DNA of 64,000 nucleotides from DASUPK01 sp963736305. Lineage in GTDB: Bacteria; Actinomycetota; Thermoleophilia; Solirubrobacterales; 70-9. Both the position numbers and the translations under genes were made by a program. The stretch is from the NCBI GenBank assembly GCA_963736305.1, contig CAVTOD010000005.1, forward strand, positions 1 through 64,000, in the 5' to 3' direction. The notes beneath the pieces were generated by a model. That model worked only from the letters and a program-made list of their open reading frames with translations. It ran no database searches and was not told where the DNA came from. Below are positions 15,384 through 24,012 of the stretch, piece after piece (the first letter of the stretch is position 1; the number at the start of each line of letters is the position of its first letter).

Positions 15384-16883
15384 CTACCACTTGCGCTTGG
15401 TGCGGAAGAGCTCCTGCGCGTAGCCGGCGACGCTCACCGGCGACATGAAGAGCTGGTAGAGCAGCAGGTAGCTGAAAAAGCCCTTCCAGTTCTTGCGGAC
15501 GCTTAGCCCAACCTCCTCGAAGGAGCCACGGCTGAGCTTGAACATGATTCCGCTCAGGATCATGTTGAGCGGCAGGACGAGGAGCGTGAGCGGGCCGACG
15601 ATCGCGTAGATCCCGAAGAAGACCGCGAGGATGATGCCCACGGGGAAGGCGATCGAGTAGACGAAGTCGACGTAGGGGAAGACGTAGTCCACGATCACGG
15701 AGTGGGCGTAGGCGCGGCGGCCCTTGATCAGCGCCGGTCCGTACTCGCGGAGCCCCTCGATCATCCCCCGCGCCCAGCGGCGGCGCTGCTTGGCGAAGGC
15801 CTTGAGGGTCTCTGGCGCGTCGGTGAAAGCCACGGCGGTCTTCTCGTAGCTGACGCCCGCCCCTTTGTGCATCATCGCCCAGGTGAGGACGATGTCCTCG
15901 CCGATCCGGTCCGGCCAGCCGCCGACGTCCTTGACGGCCTCGGTCCGGTAGACGCTGAAGGCGCCCTGCGCGACCAGGGTGCCCTGGAAGAGGCCCTGCT
16001 GGCGCTTGATCGAGGCGATGCCGAGGAAGTAGTCCCACTCCTGAGCCTGCGTCAGCAGGTTCTTGCGGGAGTTGCGGACGAAGACGCCGCCGGCGACCGC
16101 AACGGTCGTCGGCGGCGAGACCTGGAGGCGCGCGACGCAACGCTTGAGGGCCTCAGGCATGAGAAGGGTGTCGGCGTCGACCGTGGCCATCAGCGGGGTG
16201 TGGACCTCGGCGAGCGCAGCGTTCAGGGTGTTGGCCTTGCCGCCGTGAGGGAAGGTGCGGACGGAGATCCGATCGTCCATCTCCGCACAGAGGCTCGCCA
16301 GCTCGACGGTCCTGTCCGTGGATCCGTCGTCGGCGACCAGGATGTGGAACTCACCCGGGTAGTCCTGCGTCGCGACGTAGTCGAGGGTCTCCTCGATCAC
16401 GTCCTCCTCGTTGAAGCAGGCGACGACAAGGGTGATCGCCGGGAAGTCGACGTCGAAGCGCAGCCTCGGAGCCTTGTCGAAGAGCAGCGAGGAGATCAGG
16501 TGGGCATTCAGATAGCCGGGGATGATCGCGATGCCGGCGATCAGCGCCGCGGCGAGCGGGACGGTGATCGACTTGCCGAGCTCCTCGATCCACGGGATCG
16601 CGAGCCAGAGCGAGAACGCGACCCAGCCCAGGCTGCACATCGCGACGAAGAGCAGCTTGAGCTTGAGTGGGAGGTAGAAGCGGCGGCGATCCTCTGGAAG
16701 CTTCTCGGCGACCGGGAATCCGTTCCCGTTCGTCGAGACGACCGGCAACTGCTCGTTGAGCGTGGCCGGCTTCGGCAGGGTCTTGACCCCGCCGTCGCCG
16801 TTGGTCGCGGCGTGGCCGTCCTCGCCGGCCGCAACCTTGCCGTTGCCGTTGGACGCCACCGCTTTTTGGCCAGTACCAAACAT
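15384..16883 (-). CDS. Membrane glycosyltransferase family 2, PgaC/IcaA or hyaluronan-synthase-like
   Basis: Processive-type GT2 of 499 aa that would polymerise a beta-linked polysaccharide from a UDP-sugar. A low-complexity Asn/Gly-rich N-terminus (1-60) precedes two helices (about 72-97 and 105-128). The catalytic domain shows DDGS (185-188), DAD (236-238), GED (328-330) and QRRRW (366-370), the full set for processive synthases. Several C-terminal helices would form the export channel. No partner deacetylase or PgaA/B gene is nearby, so the product (poly-GlcNAc, hyaluronan-like or other) is undetermined. It is isolated between the toxin gene and a helicase. Confidence 0.88.
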   Translation of the reverse strand: MFGTGQKAVASNGNGKVAAGEDGHAATNGDGGVKTLPKPATLNEQLPVVSTNGNGFPVAEKLPEDRRRFYLPLKLKLLFVAMCSLGWVAFSLWLAIPWIEELGKSITVPLAAALIAGIAIIPGYLNAHLISSLLFDKAPRLRFDVDFPAITLVVACFNEEDVIEETLDYVATQDYPGEFHILVADDGSTDRTVELASLCAEMDDRISVRTFPHGGKANTLNAALAEVHTPLMATVDADTLLMPEALKRCVARLQVSPPTTVAVAGGVFVRNSRKNLLTQAQEWDYFLGIASIKRQQGLFQGTLVAQGAFSVYRTEAVKDVGGWPDRIGEDIVLTWAMMHKGAGVSYEKTAVAFTDAPETLKAFAKQRRRWARGMIEGLREYGPALIKGRRAYAHSVIVDYVFPYVDFVYSIAFPVGIILAVFFGIYAIVGPLTLLVLPLNMILSGIMFKLSRGSFEEVGLSVRKNWKGFFSYLLLYQLFMSPVSVAGYAQELFRTKRKW

Positions 16884-16946
16884 GGGCTACTACCCACATC
16901 GGTCCCTGGCCCGCGCCTAGAACCCAACTATTCGGTAAATCGCCCT

Positions 16947-18248
16947 CTACTGGACAGATGACCGAGAGCGGCGCCGCGACCGCGCGTTGCGAGGGCGGGA
17001 GCTGTAGGTGTTCGGCCCACCGCCCCCGTTCCCGTTCCTGTTCCGCTTCGGCTTGCGCCCGCCGCCACGTCCGTTCCCGTTGAAGCTCTTGCCGCTCGCA
17101 TTCCCGTTGCCGGGGTGCTGGCGAGCGGCGTGCTCGAATCCGGGGCCCTCGCTGAATTCGCGATGAAGGCCGAGGTCCGTCGCAATCTTTCGCATCTCGT
17201 GATGCTGGTCGGGAAGGACGAAGCTGGCGGCGATGCCCGTGGCGCCCGCCCGGCCGGTGCGGCCCGTGCGGTGCACGTAGGTGTCGCGGTCCTCGGGGGC
17301 GTCGAAGTTGATCACGTGGGTGATCTCATCGACGTCGATCCCGCGGGAGGCGACATCGGTGGCGACGAGCGTGTCGATCTTGCCGAGCTCGAAGTCGGCG
17401 AGGGCGCGGCGGCGCTGGCTCTGGGACTTGTTCCCGTGCATGGCCACCGCTCGCACCTTCGCGTTGCCGAGCTTCTTGACGAGCCGGTCCGCGCCTCGCT
17501 TGGTGCGGACGAAGACCAGCGTGCGGCCGTTCTCGCTGCCGCGCAGCTCCTCAACCAGTGCGCCGACCTTGGCGTCATGGCCGAGGTGAACGAAGCGGTG
17601 CTCGGTCGCAGCCTTCTCCACCTTCGGTGCGTGGACGTGCTTGCGCGCGTCGTGCGTGTAGGACGCGGCAACCTTGCCGGCCGCTCCCTCGAGCGTCGCG
17701 GAGAAGAAGAGCGTCTGGCGATCGCGGGGCATCTTTCCGACGATGCGATCGACGGCGGGCTTGAAGCCCATGTCGAGCATCCGGTCGGCCTCGTCGAGGA
17801 CGAGGATCCCGATCTGCTTCAGGTTGAAGGCGCCGCGATCGAGGAGATCCTCGAGGCGGCCCGGGGTGGCGACGACGATGTGGGCGTTGGCCGCCTTCTT
17901 CGCCTGCGCCGGGATGCCGACGCCGCCGTAGACGGCTGCGATCTTCAGGGCCCGTGAATTGGCGATCGAGCGAAGCTCGTCGACGATCTGCTCTGCAAGC
18001 TCACGGGTGGGCGCCAGGACGAGGGCCGCGGGGCGGCGCGCGTCGGCCTGGATGCGCTCGACCATCGGGATGCCGAAGGCGAGCGTCTTGCCCGATCCAG
18101 TCGGTGACTGGACGAGGACGTCCTCACCTGCGAGGACGTCTGCGATGCAAAGTCTCTGCACCGCAAATGGTTCTGAGAAGCCGCGCTTGGCGAGTGCGCC
18201 CAGGACTGGGCTACTCACGCCGAGATCGGCGAATGATTCGGATGACAT
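16947..18248 (-). CDS. DEAD-box RNA helicase
   Basis: Product of 433 aa. The Q motif lies in FSEPFAVQRLCI, Walker A is PTGSGKT, then DEAD in LVLDEADRMLD, SAT in FFSATLEG and HRTGRTGRAG. The C-terminal tail (about 375-433) is rich in Gly, Asn, Arg and Lys, typical of RhlE-like helicases that bind structured RNA. Start ATG 18248 is preceded by AAGGAG. Expected role: ribosome assembly or RNA turnover, especially in cold. The 163-base gap upstream holds the promoter and leader; I see no cold-shock-box sequence I can defend. Confidence 0.93.
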   Translation of the reverse strand: MSSESFADLGVSSPVLGALAKRGFSEPFAVQRLCIADVLAGEDVLVQSPTGSGKTLAFGIPMVERIQADARRPAALVLAPTRELAEQIVDELRSIANSRALKIAAVYGGVGIPAQAKKAANAHIVVATPGRLEDLLDRGAFNLKQIGILVLDEADRMLDMGFKPAVDRIVGKMPRDRQTLFFSATLEGAAGKVAASYTHDARKHVHAPKVEKAATEHRFVHLGHDAKVGALVEELRGSENGRTLVFVRTKRGADRLVKKLGNAKVRAVAMHGNKSQSQRRRALADFELGKIDTLVATDVASRGIDVDEITHVINFDAPEDRDTYVHRTGRTGRAGATGIAASFVLPDQHHEMRKIATDLGLHREFSEGPGFEHAARQHPGNGNASGKSFNGNGRGGGRKPKRNRNGNGGGGPNTYSSRPRNARSRRRSRSSVQ

Positions 18249-18411
18249 GTAGCTAACTCCTTATGTACGTTCGTTGGAGATCCTGTGACCCCAACTAAAC
18301 GCGCATTCGGAGCGCATGGAGGGAGGAAACGGAACCTCTCGGGGACCTCGGTTGGTCAACCCGACGTGCACAACGGTAGCAGGGTGCCCGGCGCAGACCG
18401 GGCGGTCCCGC

Positions 18412-18786
18412 TCAGTCCTGCTTCTCTGAGTCCTCTTCCAGGTTCCCCTCCAGCCGCGCTCGCGCCTTGCGAACGGCGAAGGTGGAGGTGCCGCACGCCT
18501 TGGCGATCCGGTTGTCCTCGCGGGTCGGATCGCGCTTGATCTCGAACTCGATCCGCGCGTGCGAGCGCATCTGGAGGCGGGCCTGGTTGGGGGTGTCCTC
18601 GTCGGCGTCCTCGAGGCCGGCCTCGCCGGCGATGTCGCGGCGGCAGGAGAGGCAGAAGAGCTCGCCGTCCTCCTCGGACCAGGTGGCCGGCAGACCGGTG
18701 TTCTCGAAGTCGGGCGCGAACGAGACGGTCACTTCGCAGCGACTGCAGGTCCAGGTGTTGGGGGCCGCGGAGGCGGGGTTCGGCAC
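18412..18786 (-). CDS. Zinc-ribbon protein, paralogue 1
   Basis: About 124 aa from GTG 18786. Two CxxC pairs (TWTCSRCEV and LFCLSCRRD) form a zinc ribbon in the first half. The second half (RIEFEIKRDPTREDNRIAKACGTSTFAVRKARARL) looks like a helix-turn-helix. The next gene has the same layout, with about half of the residues shared, so this is a tandem duplication. TACACT 6-12 bases upstream of GTG may be a -10 box, so the start may be nearly leaderless. Function unknown; DNA binding is inferred from the helix-turn-helix-like part. Confidence 0.7.
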   Translation of the reverse strand: MPNPASAAPNTWTCSRCEVTVSFAPDFENTGLPATWSEEDGELFCLSCRRDIAGEAGLEDADEDTPNQARLQMRSHARIEFEIKRDPTREDNRIAKACGTSTFAVRKARARLEGNLEEDSEKQD

Positions 18787-18815
18787 CAACCCAGTGTAGG
18801 GACCGGCCAGGCCGC

Positions 18816-19181
18816 CTAGGCGGCGGGTCGCTGGGACTGCAGCCCGAGGCGCACCCGCGCCTGCTGCACCGCCTTCACGTTGGTGTGACAGGCCTTCGCG
18901 ATCCGGTTGTCCTCGCGGTCGGGACGGCGCTTCATCTCGAAGTCGATCCGGCCTCGCGAATCGGTCTGCTTGCGGAGCGCGAGCGAGGCCTCGACGTCGA
19001 GCCCGGCCACCGCGGTCTCTCCCGCGCGCTCGCGGCGGCACGCCAGGCAGTAGAGATCGTCTCCGTCCCTGACCCAGGTCGCCGGCAGATCCGGGCGCTC
19101 CACCTCGGCCATCCAGCTGACGGTCACCTCGCAGCGATCGCACGTCCAATCGGCCACGGGGGCAGTCTTCGTCTTGGGCAT
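18816..19181 (-). CDS. Zinc-ribbon protein, paralogue 2
   Basis: Product of 121 aa from ATG 19181. It has the same order as its neighbour: CxxC pairs in DWTCDRCEV and LYCLACRRE, a charged linker, then RIDFEMKRRPDREDNRIAKACHTNVKAVQQARVRL. The block EDNRIAKAC is identical in both copies, so the helix-turn-helix-like part is the best-conserved piece. The 29-base gap between the two genes suggests one transcript. No family name can be given with confidence. Confidence 0.7.
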   Translation of the reverse strand: MPKTKTAPVADWTCDRCEVTVSWMAEVERPDLPATWVRDGDDLYCLACRRERAGETAVAGLDVEASLALRKQTDSRGRIDFEMKRRPDREDNRIAKACHTNVKAVQQARVRLGLQSQRPAA

Positions 19182-19270
19182 CAGGCTCCACCTTCCAGCC
19201 CTCTGTGCTGGTTCGCGCGAGGGAAGAGGGAAAGAGCCGCCGGGCGAATGCTGTCTACCCAGGTTACCCC

Positions 19271-20175
19271 CTAGTCGACGGACTCCTCCAGCGAGCGCCG
19301 GAGGGCTTCCGCGAACGGCATCGGATCGATCCCAAATGGCTCGGCCCCCGTGGGATCGGTGACGACGGTCGGCGTCGACAGCCCCTCGATCAGCGGGCGG
19401 GCGACCCCGGCGTCCACTGGGGTGACCAGCCCGATCCAGAGCGAGGAGAGCCAAGGCGTCAGGAAGGGAACGGGCACCTTCAGCCGGCGGCGAAGGCCGA
19501 GCGCGTCGGCCATCTCGTCGAGCATGTCGCCGTACGAGAGCACGTCGGGGCCGCCGACCTGCACCTCCCGGGCCGCGGAGCTCTCGACCTCGGGGGCGGC
19601 CGCCAGATAGGCGATCACGTCCTCGATTGCGATCGGCTGGGTCGCGGTCGAAAGCCAGGCCGGCGCGATCATCACCGGCAGGCGCTTCACCAGGTAGCGG
19701 AGCGTCCGGAAGGACTCGCTCCCTGGGCCGACCACCATTCCCGCGCGGAAGTAGGTGAGCGGCGGGCCCCTCTCGGAAAGAATCTCGGCCGTGCGGTGAC
19801 GGCTCGCGAGATGCGGCGAGCTGGGATCGTCGCCGAGGCCGCCCAGGTAGACGACCCTCTCGATGCCCTCCTCCGACGCCATCCGCGCGAAGTTGCCGGC
19901 GGCGCGAGCGTCGCGCTCGGCGAAGTCCGCTCCGGCGCCGCGGCCCATCGAGTGGACGAGGTAGTACGAGACCTCGACGCCTTCGCCGGCGCCGTCAAGG
20001 CTCTCGGCGTCGAGGACGTCGCCCTCCACCAGCTCGATCCCGAGCTCGGCAAGCGGCTGGGCTCTCCCCGGTCCCGAACGAGGCAGCGGACCTGCCAGCC
20101 TCGCTCGGCCAGCTCGCGCGCCAGCCGGCCGCCGATGAAGCCCGTCGCGCCGGTGACCAGTGCTCTGCGCGACAC
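19271..20175 (-). CDS. NAD(P)-binding epimerase-like protein (NmrA/NDUFA9 type), frameshifted
   Basis: GTG 20175 opens VSRRALVTGATGFIGGRLARELAERGW, a Rossmann GxxGxxG start of an atypical extended SDR. The remainder (VHSMGRGAGADFAERDARAAGNF, YFRAGMVVGPGSESF) lies in another frame beginning at about 20060. One missing base in the CCCC run at 20066-20069 accounts for it, because restoring a fifth base gives RGRAQPLAELGIELVEGDV without interruption. The canonical YxxxK catalytic pair is not evident, as usual for NmrA/NDUFA9-like members that act as chaperones or redox sensors. It lies 17 bases downstream of the TPP enzyme and is likely co-transcribed. Confidence 0.8.
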
Positions 20176-20192
20176 GGTCCCGCCGTGGCCGG

Positions 20193-21836
20193 CTAGGCCA
20201 GGTTCGCCCGACGCGGGTAGACGACCTCGGGATCGGTGAGGACGTTCACCAGCGCCGGCTTGCCGGACGCGAAGGCACGCTCGAGCGCCGGGCGGAGCTC
20301 GTCGGGCGAGCGCACCAGCTCGCCGTGGCAGCCAAGGGCGGAGACGACCTCGTCGTAGCGGGTCTCTGGCCGCAGCTCGGCGGCGAGGCTGTACCCGTAC
20401 AAGAACTTCATCGGGTGATGCTCGAGCGCCCAGATGCCGTTGTTGCCCATCACCGCGACGATCGGCAGGTTGTGGCGGGCCATCGTGTCGAACTCCATCC
20501 CGGAGAAGCCGAAGGCGCCGTCGCCGAGCAGCAGGCAGACCTGGCGCTCGGGGTGAGCGAGCTTCGCGCCGATCGCCTGACCGGGGCCGGCGCCGAGACA
20601 GCCGTAGGGACCGGGGTCCATCCAGGTGCCCGGCTCCCAGGTCTCCCAGACGCGGCCCGCGAAGCTGACGAAGTCGCCGCCGTCGCCGACCACGATCGCG
20701 TCGCGGTCGAGGAAGTCCCCGAGCTCCTTGTAGAGCCGCATCGGGTGAAGCGGGGAGCGGTCGTCCGCGAGCACCTCCTGCTCCTCGGCGCGCTTCTCGG
20801 TCTCGACCGTTCGCAGCCGGTTCACCCACGCCGACGTCCTCTTGGGGTCGGCGGGCACCGACTCGCGGATCGCCGTCAGCGTCGCCGCGATGTCGCCGGC
20901 GAGCGCGAAGTCGGGCAGTCGCGTCTTCTCCAGCTTCGACGGCGCGAAGTCGAGCTGGATCAGCGTCGCCTCCTCGCCGATCGCAGCGCCGAAGCCGAGC
21001 CGGAAGTCGAGCGGCACTCCGATCACCAGGGCGACGTCGCAGCCCTTCAGCCCCTCCCCGCGGGCGCGGGAGAAGTAGAGCTCGTGGTCGGGCGGGAGGC
21101 AGCCGCGGCCCAGGCCGTTCAGGAAGACCGGGATGCCGAGGGCCTCCGCGAGGGTTTGCAGCTCGGTCTCGCCGTAGGCCCAGTAGAGGTTGGAGCCGGC
21201 CATGATCGCCGGGCGCTCCGCTTCGGCCAGGAGCTTCGCGGCGCGCTCGACGCCCTCGGCCGGCCGGTCCGACTGCGCGGGCGGGTCGGGGGTGCCGGGC
21301 TCCGCCTCCGAGAAGACGACATCGAGTGGGTAGTCGACGAAGGTGGGCCCGAGCGGCGCCGTCGTGGCGGTGTCGATCGCCTCGGCCGTCGTCCGGGCGA
21401 TCTTCGCCGGGTCCCTGACCGTCTGCGCGGACTTGACCAGCGGCGAGACGAACGGCAGGTGATCGATCTCCTGAAGAGATCCCATCCCCCACCTCATCTC
21501 CGGCGCGCGGCCGCCGAGGGTGACCAGCGGCACGCCGTCGGCCTGCGCCGAGGCGATCGCGCTCATCCCGTTGGTGACGCCGCATCCCGCCGTGAGCGCG
21601 CAGACCCCGGGCTCCCGGGTCGCCTTGGCCCATCCGATCGCGGCGAACGCGGCCGACTGCTCGTGGCGGGTGTCCACCACGTCGATCCCCTCCGCCTTGC
21701 AGCCGTCGTAGATGGAGAAGAGGTGTCCGCCGGAGAGGGTGAAGAGCTTGGTCGCGCCCCGGCTCTTCATCGCCTGAGCGACGAGCCGCCCGCCGTGGAT
21801 CGCCGTCTTCTCCTCGACCTGATCGGGCGTCGACAT
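20193..21836 (-). CDS. Thiamine pyrophosphate-dependent enzyme, acetolactate synthase-like
   Basis: Product of 547 aa with the three-domain PYR/central/PP architecture of the POX/AHAS family. The catalytic Glu lies in DTRHEQSAAFAAIGWAK (about 65), and the TPP/Mg motif is GDGAFGFSGMEFDT...GNN. The central FAD-domain region is poorly conserved and may not bind FAD. It lacks the IlvB neighbours (ilvN, ilvC), so branched-chain synthesis is unlikely. A decarboxylase or carboligase for a 2-keto acid or acyl-CoA substrate is equally possible. It sits between the ATP-grasp and epimerase genes, all on one strand. Confidence 0.82.
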   Translation of the reverse strand: MSTPDQVEEKTAIHGGRLVAQAMKSRGATKLFTLSGGHLFSIYDGCKAEGIDVVDTRHEQSAAFAAIGWAKATREPGVCALTAGCGVTNGMSAIASAQADGVPLVTLGGRAPEMRWGMGSLQEIDHLPFVSPLVKSAQTVRDPAKIARTTAEAIDTATTAPLGPTFVDYPLDVVFSEAEPGTPDPPAQSDRPAEGVERAAKLLAEAERPAIMAGSNLYWAYGETELQTLAEALGIPVFLNGLGRGCLPPDHELYFSRARGEGLKGCDVALVIGVPLDFRLGFGAAIGEEATLIQLDFAPSKLEKTRLPDFALAGDIAATLTAIRESVPADPKRTSAWVNRLRTVETEKRAEEQEVLADDRSPLHPMRLYKELGDFLDRDAIVVGDGGDFVSFAGRVWETWEPGTWMDPGPYGCLGAGPGQAIGAKLAHPERQVCLLLGDGAFGFSGMEFDTMARHNLPIVAVMGNNGIWALEHHPMKFLYGYSLAAELRPETRYDEVVSALGCHGELVRSPDELRPALERAFASGKPALVNVLTDPEVVYPRRANLA

Positions 21837-21880
21837 GAGGCGAGCCTACAACGCGTGCGGCCGATCTCGAGCGATGTGGC

Positions 21881-23041
21881 TCAGCACAGAATCCAGGTGT
21901 CCTTCGCACCGCCGCCCTGGGTTGAGTTGACGACCAGCGAGCCTCGCTCGAGCGCAACGCGCGTGAGCCCGCCGGGAGCGATCTCGTCTCCGCAACCGTC
22001 TCCTGGGCGACGTAGTCCTCGGGCGTCTCGCGGGCGAGGCGCTTCACCTCCTCGCGCTCCTCCGCTGTGGATTGCCGGCCGATCACCACGCCGCGGCCGC
22101 CCAGCTCGGCCCGCGGCTTGATCACCATCTCCTCGAGCCGCTCGAAGGCCTCTGCGCGGTGCTCGTCGACGGCGAGGTCGTAGGTGGGGACGATCGGGAT
22201 GATCGGCTCCTCGCCGAGGTAGAAGCGGATCAGCTCCTCTGGTCGCGCAGGTAGATCACGTCCAGCTCTACGGGGCGCCCCCCTGCGGGCGCCCCGTACA
22301 ACCGGCCTTTGCGGACCTCGAGGTCCTCGGGGTCGATGATCGGGACGCCGAGCCTCTTCGACAGCGCGACGTGCTCGTACCAGGCGCCATTCTCCTCGCC
22401 CTCGGAGATCAGGGCGGCGGTCGGCTCCTCGGTCCCCTCGGGGGCCGCGGCCCGGAGCACGTTGCCGAGCAGCTCCACGGCATAGGCGATGTCGCGACGC
22501 TCGGCGGGCGGCTGCAACGGGACGAATGCGTCGATCGCGGTGCGGGCCGCCAGCGCGTAGGCGATTCCGGACGGGTTCATGCAGTTGTCCTCCAGGATCC
22601 GGAAGCGCCCGTCCTCGCCGCGGACGATGTCGAAGCCGATCACGGGCGCATACGGGCCGCGCACCTCGACGCCGACCATCTCGGCCTCGAGATTCTCGGA
22701 GGTCTCGATCAGCCGCGCGGGCACCACCCCTTCGCGGGCGATCAGCTGCTCGCTGTAGACGTCTTTGATGAAGGCGTTGAGCGCCGCGGCGCGCTGGCGC
22801 AGGCCCTCGAGCTCCTCCCAGGTCTCGGCCCCGATCAGCCGGGCGGTCCCTCGTCGCCCTTGAAGTCGACGCCCTGCTCGTCCAGGTGCTCGCGGATCTG
22901 GGCGGCCGCCCGATCGAGATCGAGCTCCTCCAGCGCCGGCAGCAGCTCGGCGTAGTGCCCACGCAATTCGCCGTCGGCATCGATCGCCTCGTCGAAGTGC
23001 TCAGGGGTATACGGCGTCCTTGCCGTCGTCCCGCCCTCCAC
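21881..23041 (-). pseudogene. Circularly permuted ATP-grasp protein (DUF404/DUF407-like), multiply damaged
   Basis: Family members join an amine and a carboxylate using ATP and often sit by alpha-E and transglutaminase-like genes. From GTG 23041 the frame gives YTPEHFDEAIDADGELRGHY, breaks near the CCC run 22848-22850, and resumes as NCMNPSGIAYALAAR and EEPTAALISEGEENGAWYE. It breaks again near 22238-22240 (one base missing), then gives LGGRGVVIGR and DYVAQETVA. A third break at about 21990-21997 also removes the stretch expected before CGDEIAPGGLTRVALERGSLVVN. The last frame ends NSTQGGGAKDTWILC and TGA (21881-21883). Two lesions look like homopolymer slips; the third involves real loss of perhaps 20-30 codons. 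Confidence 0.75.
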
Positions 23042-23077
23042 GAGCCGAGTCTTCCCCCGGTTCGCCGGTTTCAGTCC

Positions 23078-23851
23078 CTACAACTCCTCCAGCTCCCGCC
23101 GGGCGGCGTGAGCATCGAGCTCGGCCTCGTGCACCCGACGCTCGGCGCCCTCCACCTTCGCCCGCGCCCGCTCGAGTGCTGCCTGTTCCCGATCCAGCCG
23201 CTTCTCGGCCGAGGCGAGCTTGCGCTCGGCCGCCCGGCGGCGTTTCGCCTCCTGCTGGCGCGCGCGCCGCTCCGCGGCCTCTCGCTCCGACCCGCGCTTG
23301 CGGGTCGAGGACGGGGCCGGCGCGGCCGTGCCGATCAGTCCGACCGAGGCCGCCCTCTGCTCGCGTGTAAGCAGACCGCGTTCGATGGCCTCGGCGACGT
23401 CCGAGTCGCCGGCGGCCGCCTGCAGCGTCTCCCCCACTCGCGTGAGGATCTGCGCGCCCACCCCATGCTCGGCGCCGATCGCCTCGGCCGCGCGGGTCAG
23501 CGAGGCGACCGTTCGCTGCTCGCTCTGCGCCGCCTCGCGCAGCTTGGCCCGGTCGGGAGAGCCGGCCAGCATCTCCTCCTGGGCGGCACGGAGCTCCTGG
23601 CCCAGCCTGAGCAGCTCGGCCACCTCGTCCGGCTCTTGCTCCGAGAGCTGGTTGACGAGCCACGCCGCGCGGCTCGGTTTGGGCAGGCCCTTGACCCAGT
23701 CGGCCGCCTCCGCCTTGCCGCCGGAGCGCAGCTCCTTCGCCAGCTCGTTCCGGGCCGCGGTGAACTCCTCGAGCGGCCCCTTGAAGAGTCGGTGGAGGCT
23801 CTCCACCTCGACTCCCTTTGGCGGTGCGAGTGGATTTGATGGATCCGCCAT
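23078..23851 (-). CDS. Conserved coiled-coil protein, unknown function
   Basis: Product of 257 aa from ATG 23851. The N-terminal part (MADPSNPLAPPKGVEVESLHRLFKGP...) is mixed and globular-looking, with ADWVKGLPKPSRAAWLVNQLSEQEPDE. From about residue 180 to the end it is a continuous charged helix (REAAERRARQQEAKRRRAAE...) with heptad-like spacing, so a long coiled coil. I know no function. A 20-bp perfect palindrome lies 17 bases before the start and is a good candidate operator for this gene. Confidence 0.7.
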   Translation of the reverse strand: MADPSNPLAPPKGVEVESLHRLFKGPLEEFTAARNELAKELRSGGKAEAADWVKGLPKPSRAAWLVNQLSEQEPDEVAELLRLGQELRAAQEEMLAGSPDRAKLREAAQSEQRTVASLTRAAEAIGAEHGVGAQILTRVGETLQAAAGDSDVAEAIERGLLTREQRAASVGLIGTAAPAPSSTRKRGSEREAAERRARQQEAKRRRAAERKLASAEKRLDREQAALERARAKVEGAERRVHEAELDAHAARRELEEL

Positions 23852-23867
23852 CAGGGGAGTCTTATCG

Positions 23868-23887
23868 CCCCTACGTATACGTAGGGG
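23868..23887. promoter_or_regulatory. Perfect 20-bp palindrome, candidate operator
   Basis: CCCCTACGTATACGTAGGGG reads identically on both strands. It lies 16 bases from ATG 23851 of the coiled-coil gene and contains a TATACG hexamer that could be the -10 box, so a dimeric repressor bound here would block transcription. The regulator is not identifiable from the window. Confidence 0.6.
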
Positions 23888-23975
23888 ATTACCGAATTGC
23901 GAGGTAGCGGGACGCCCGGTCAGTGCCCCATAGTCGTCGGGCGGCCGGGGGAACTGAGGGGTGTAGGGGGTTCGT

Positions 23976-24006
23976 GGGCCGCCGCCTCCCGGATGGGTGG
24001 CGGCCC
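23976..24006 (-). terminator. Hairpin after the membrane cyclase gene
   Basis: GGGCCGCC (23976-23983) pairs with GGCGGCCC (23999-24006) over a 15-base loop, seven bases downstream of the cyclase stop. Confidence 0.55.
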
Positions 24007-24012
24007 ACTGAC

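Noticed and set aside
15702..16961. 419-codon frame opposite the GT2 gene
   Set aside because: Antisense to well-defined glycosyltransferase motifs; biased composition and no recognisable domain.
20193..21836. Calling the TPP enzyme IlvB
   Set aside because: No ilvN/ilvC beside it, and the central domain lacks a convincing FAD-binding pattern; only family-level assignment is justified.
19687..22980. Very long open frame (about 1100 codons) on the minus strand
   Set aside because: It runs out of frame through the TPP enzyme and ATP-grasp genes and has the Arg/Pro/Ala-rich composition of a high-GC shadow; only its last part coincides with the true epimerase N-terminus.
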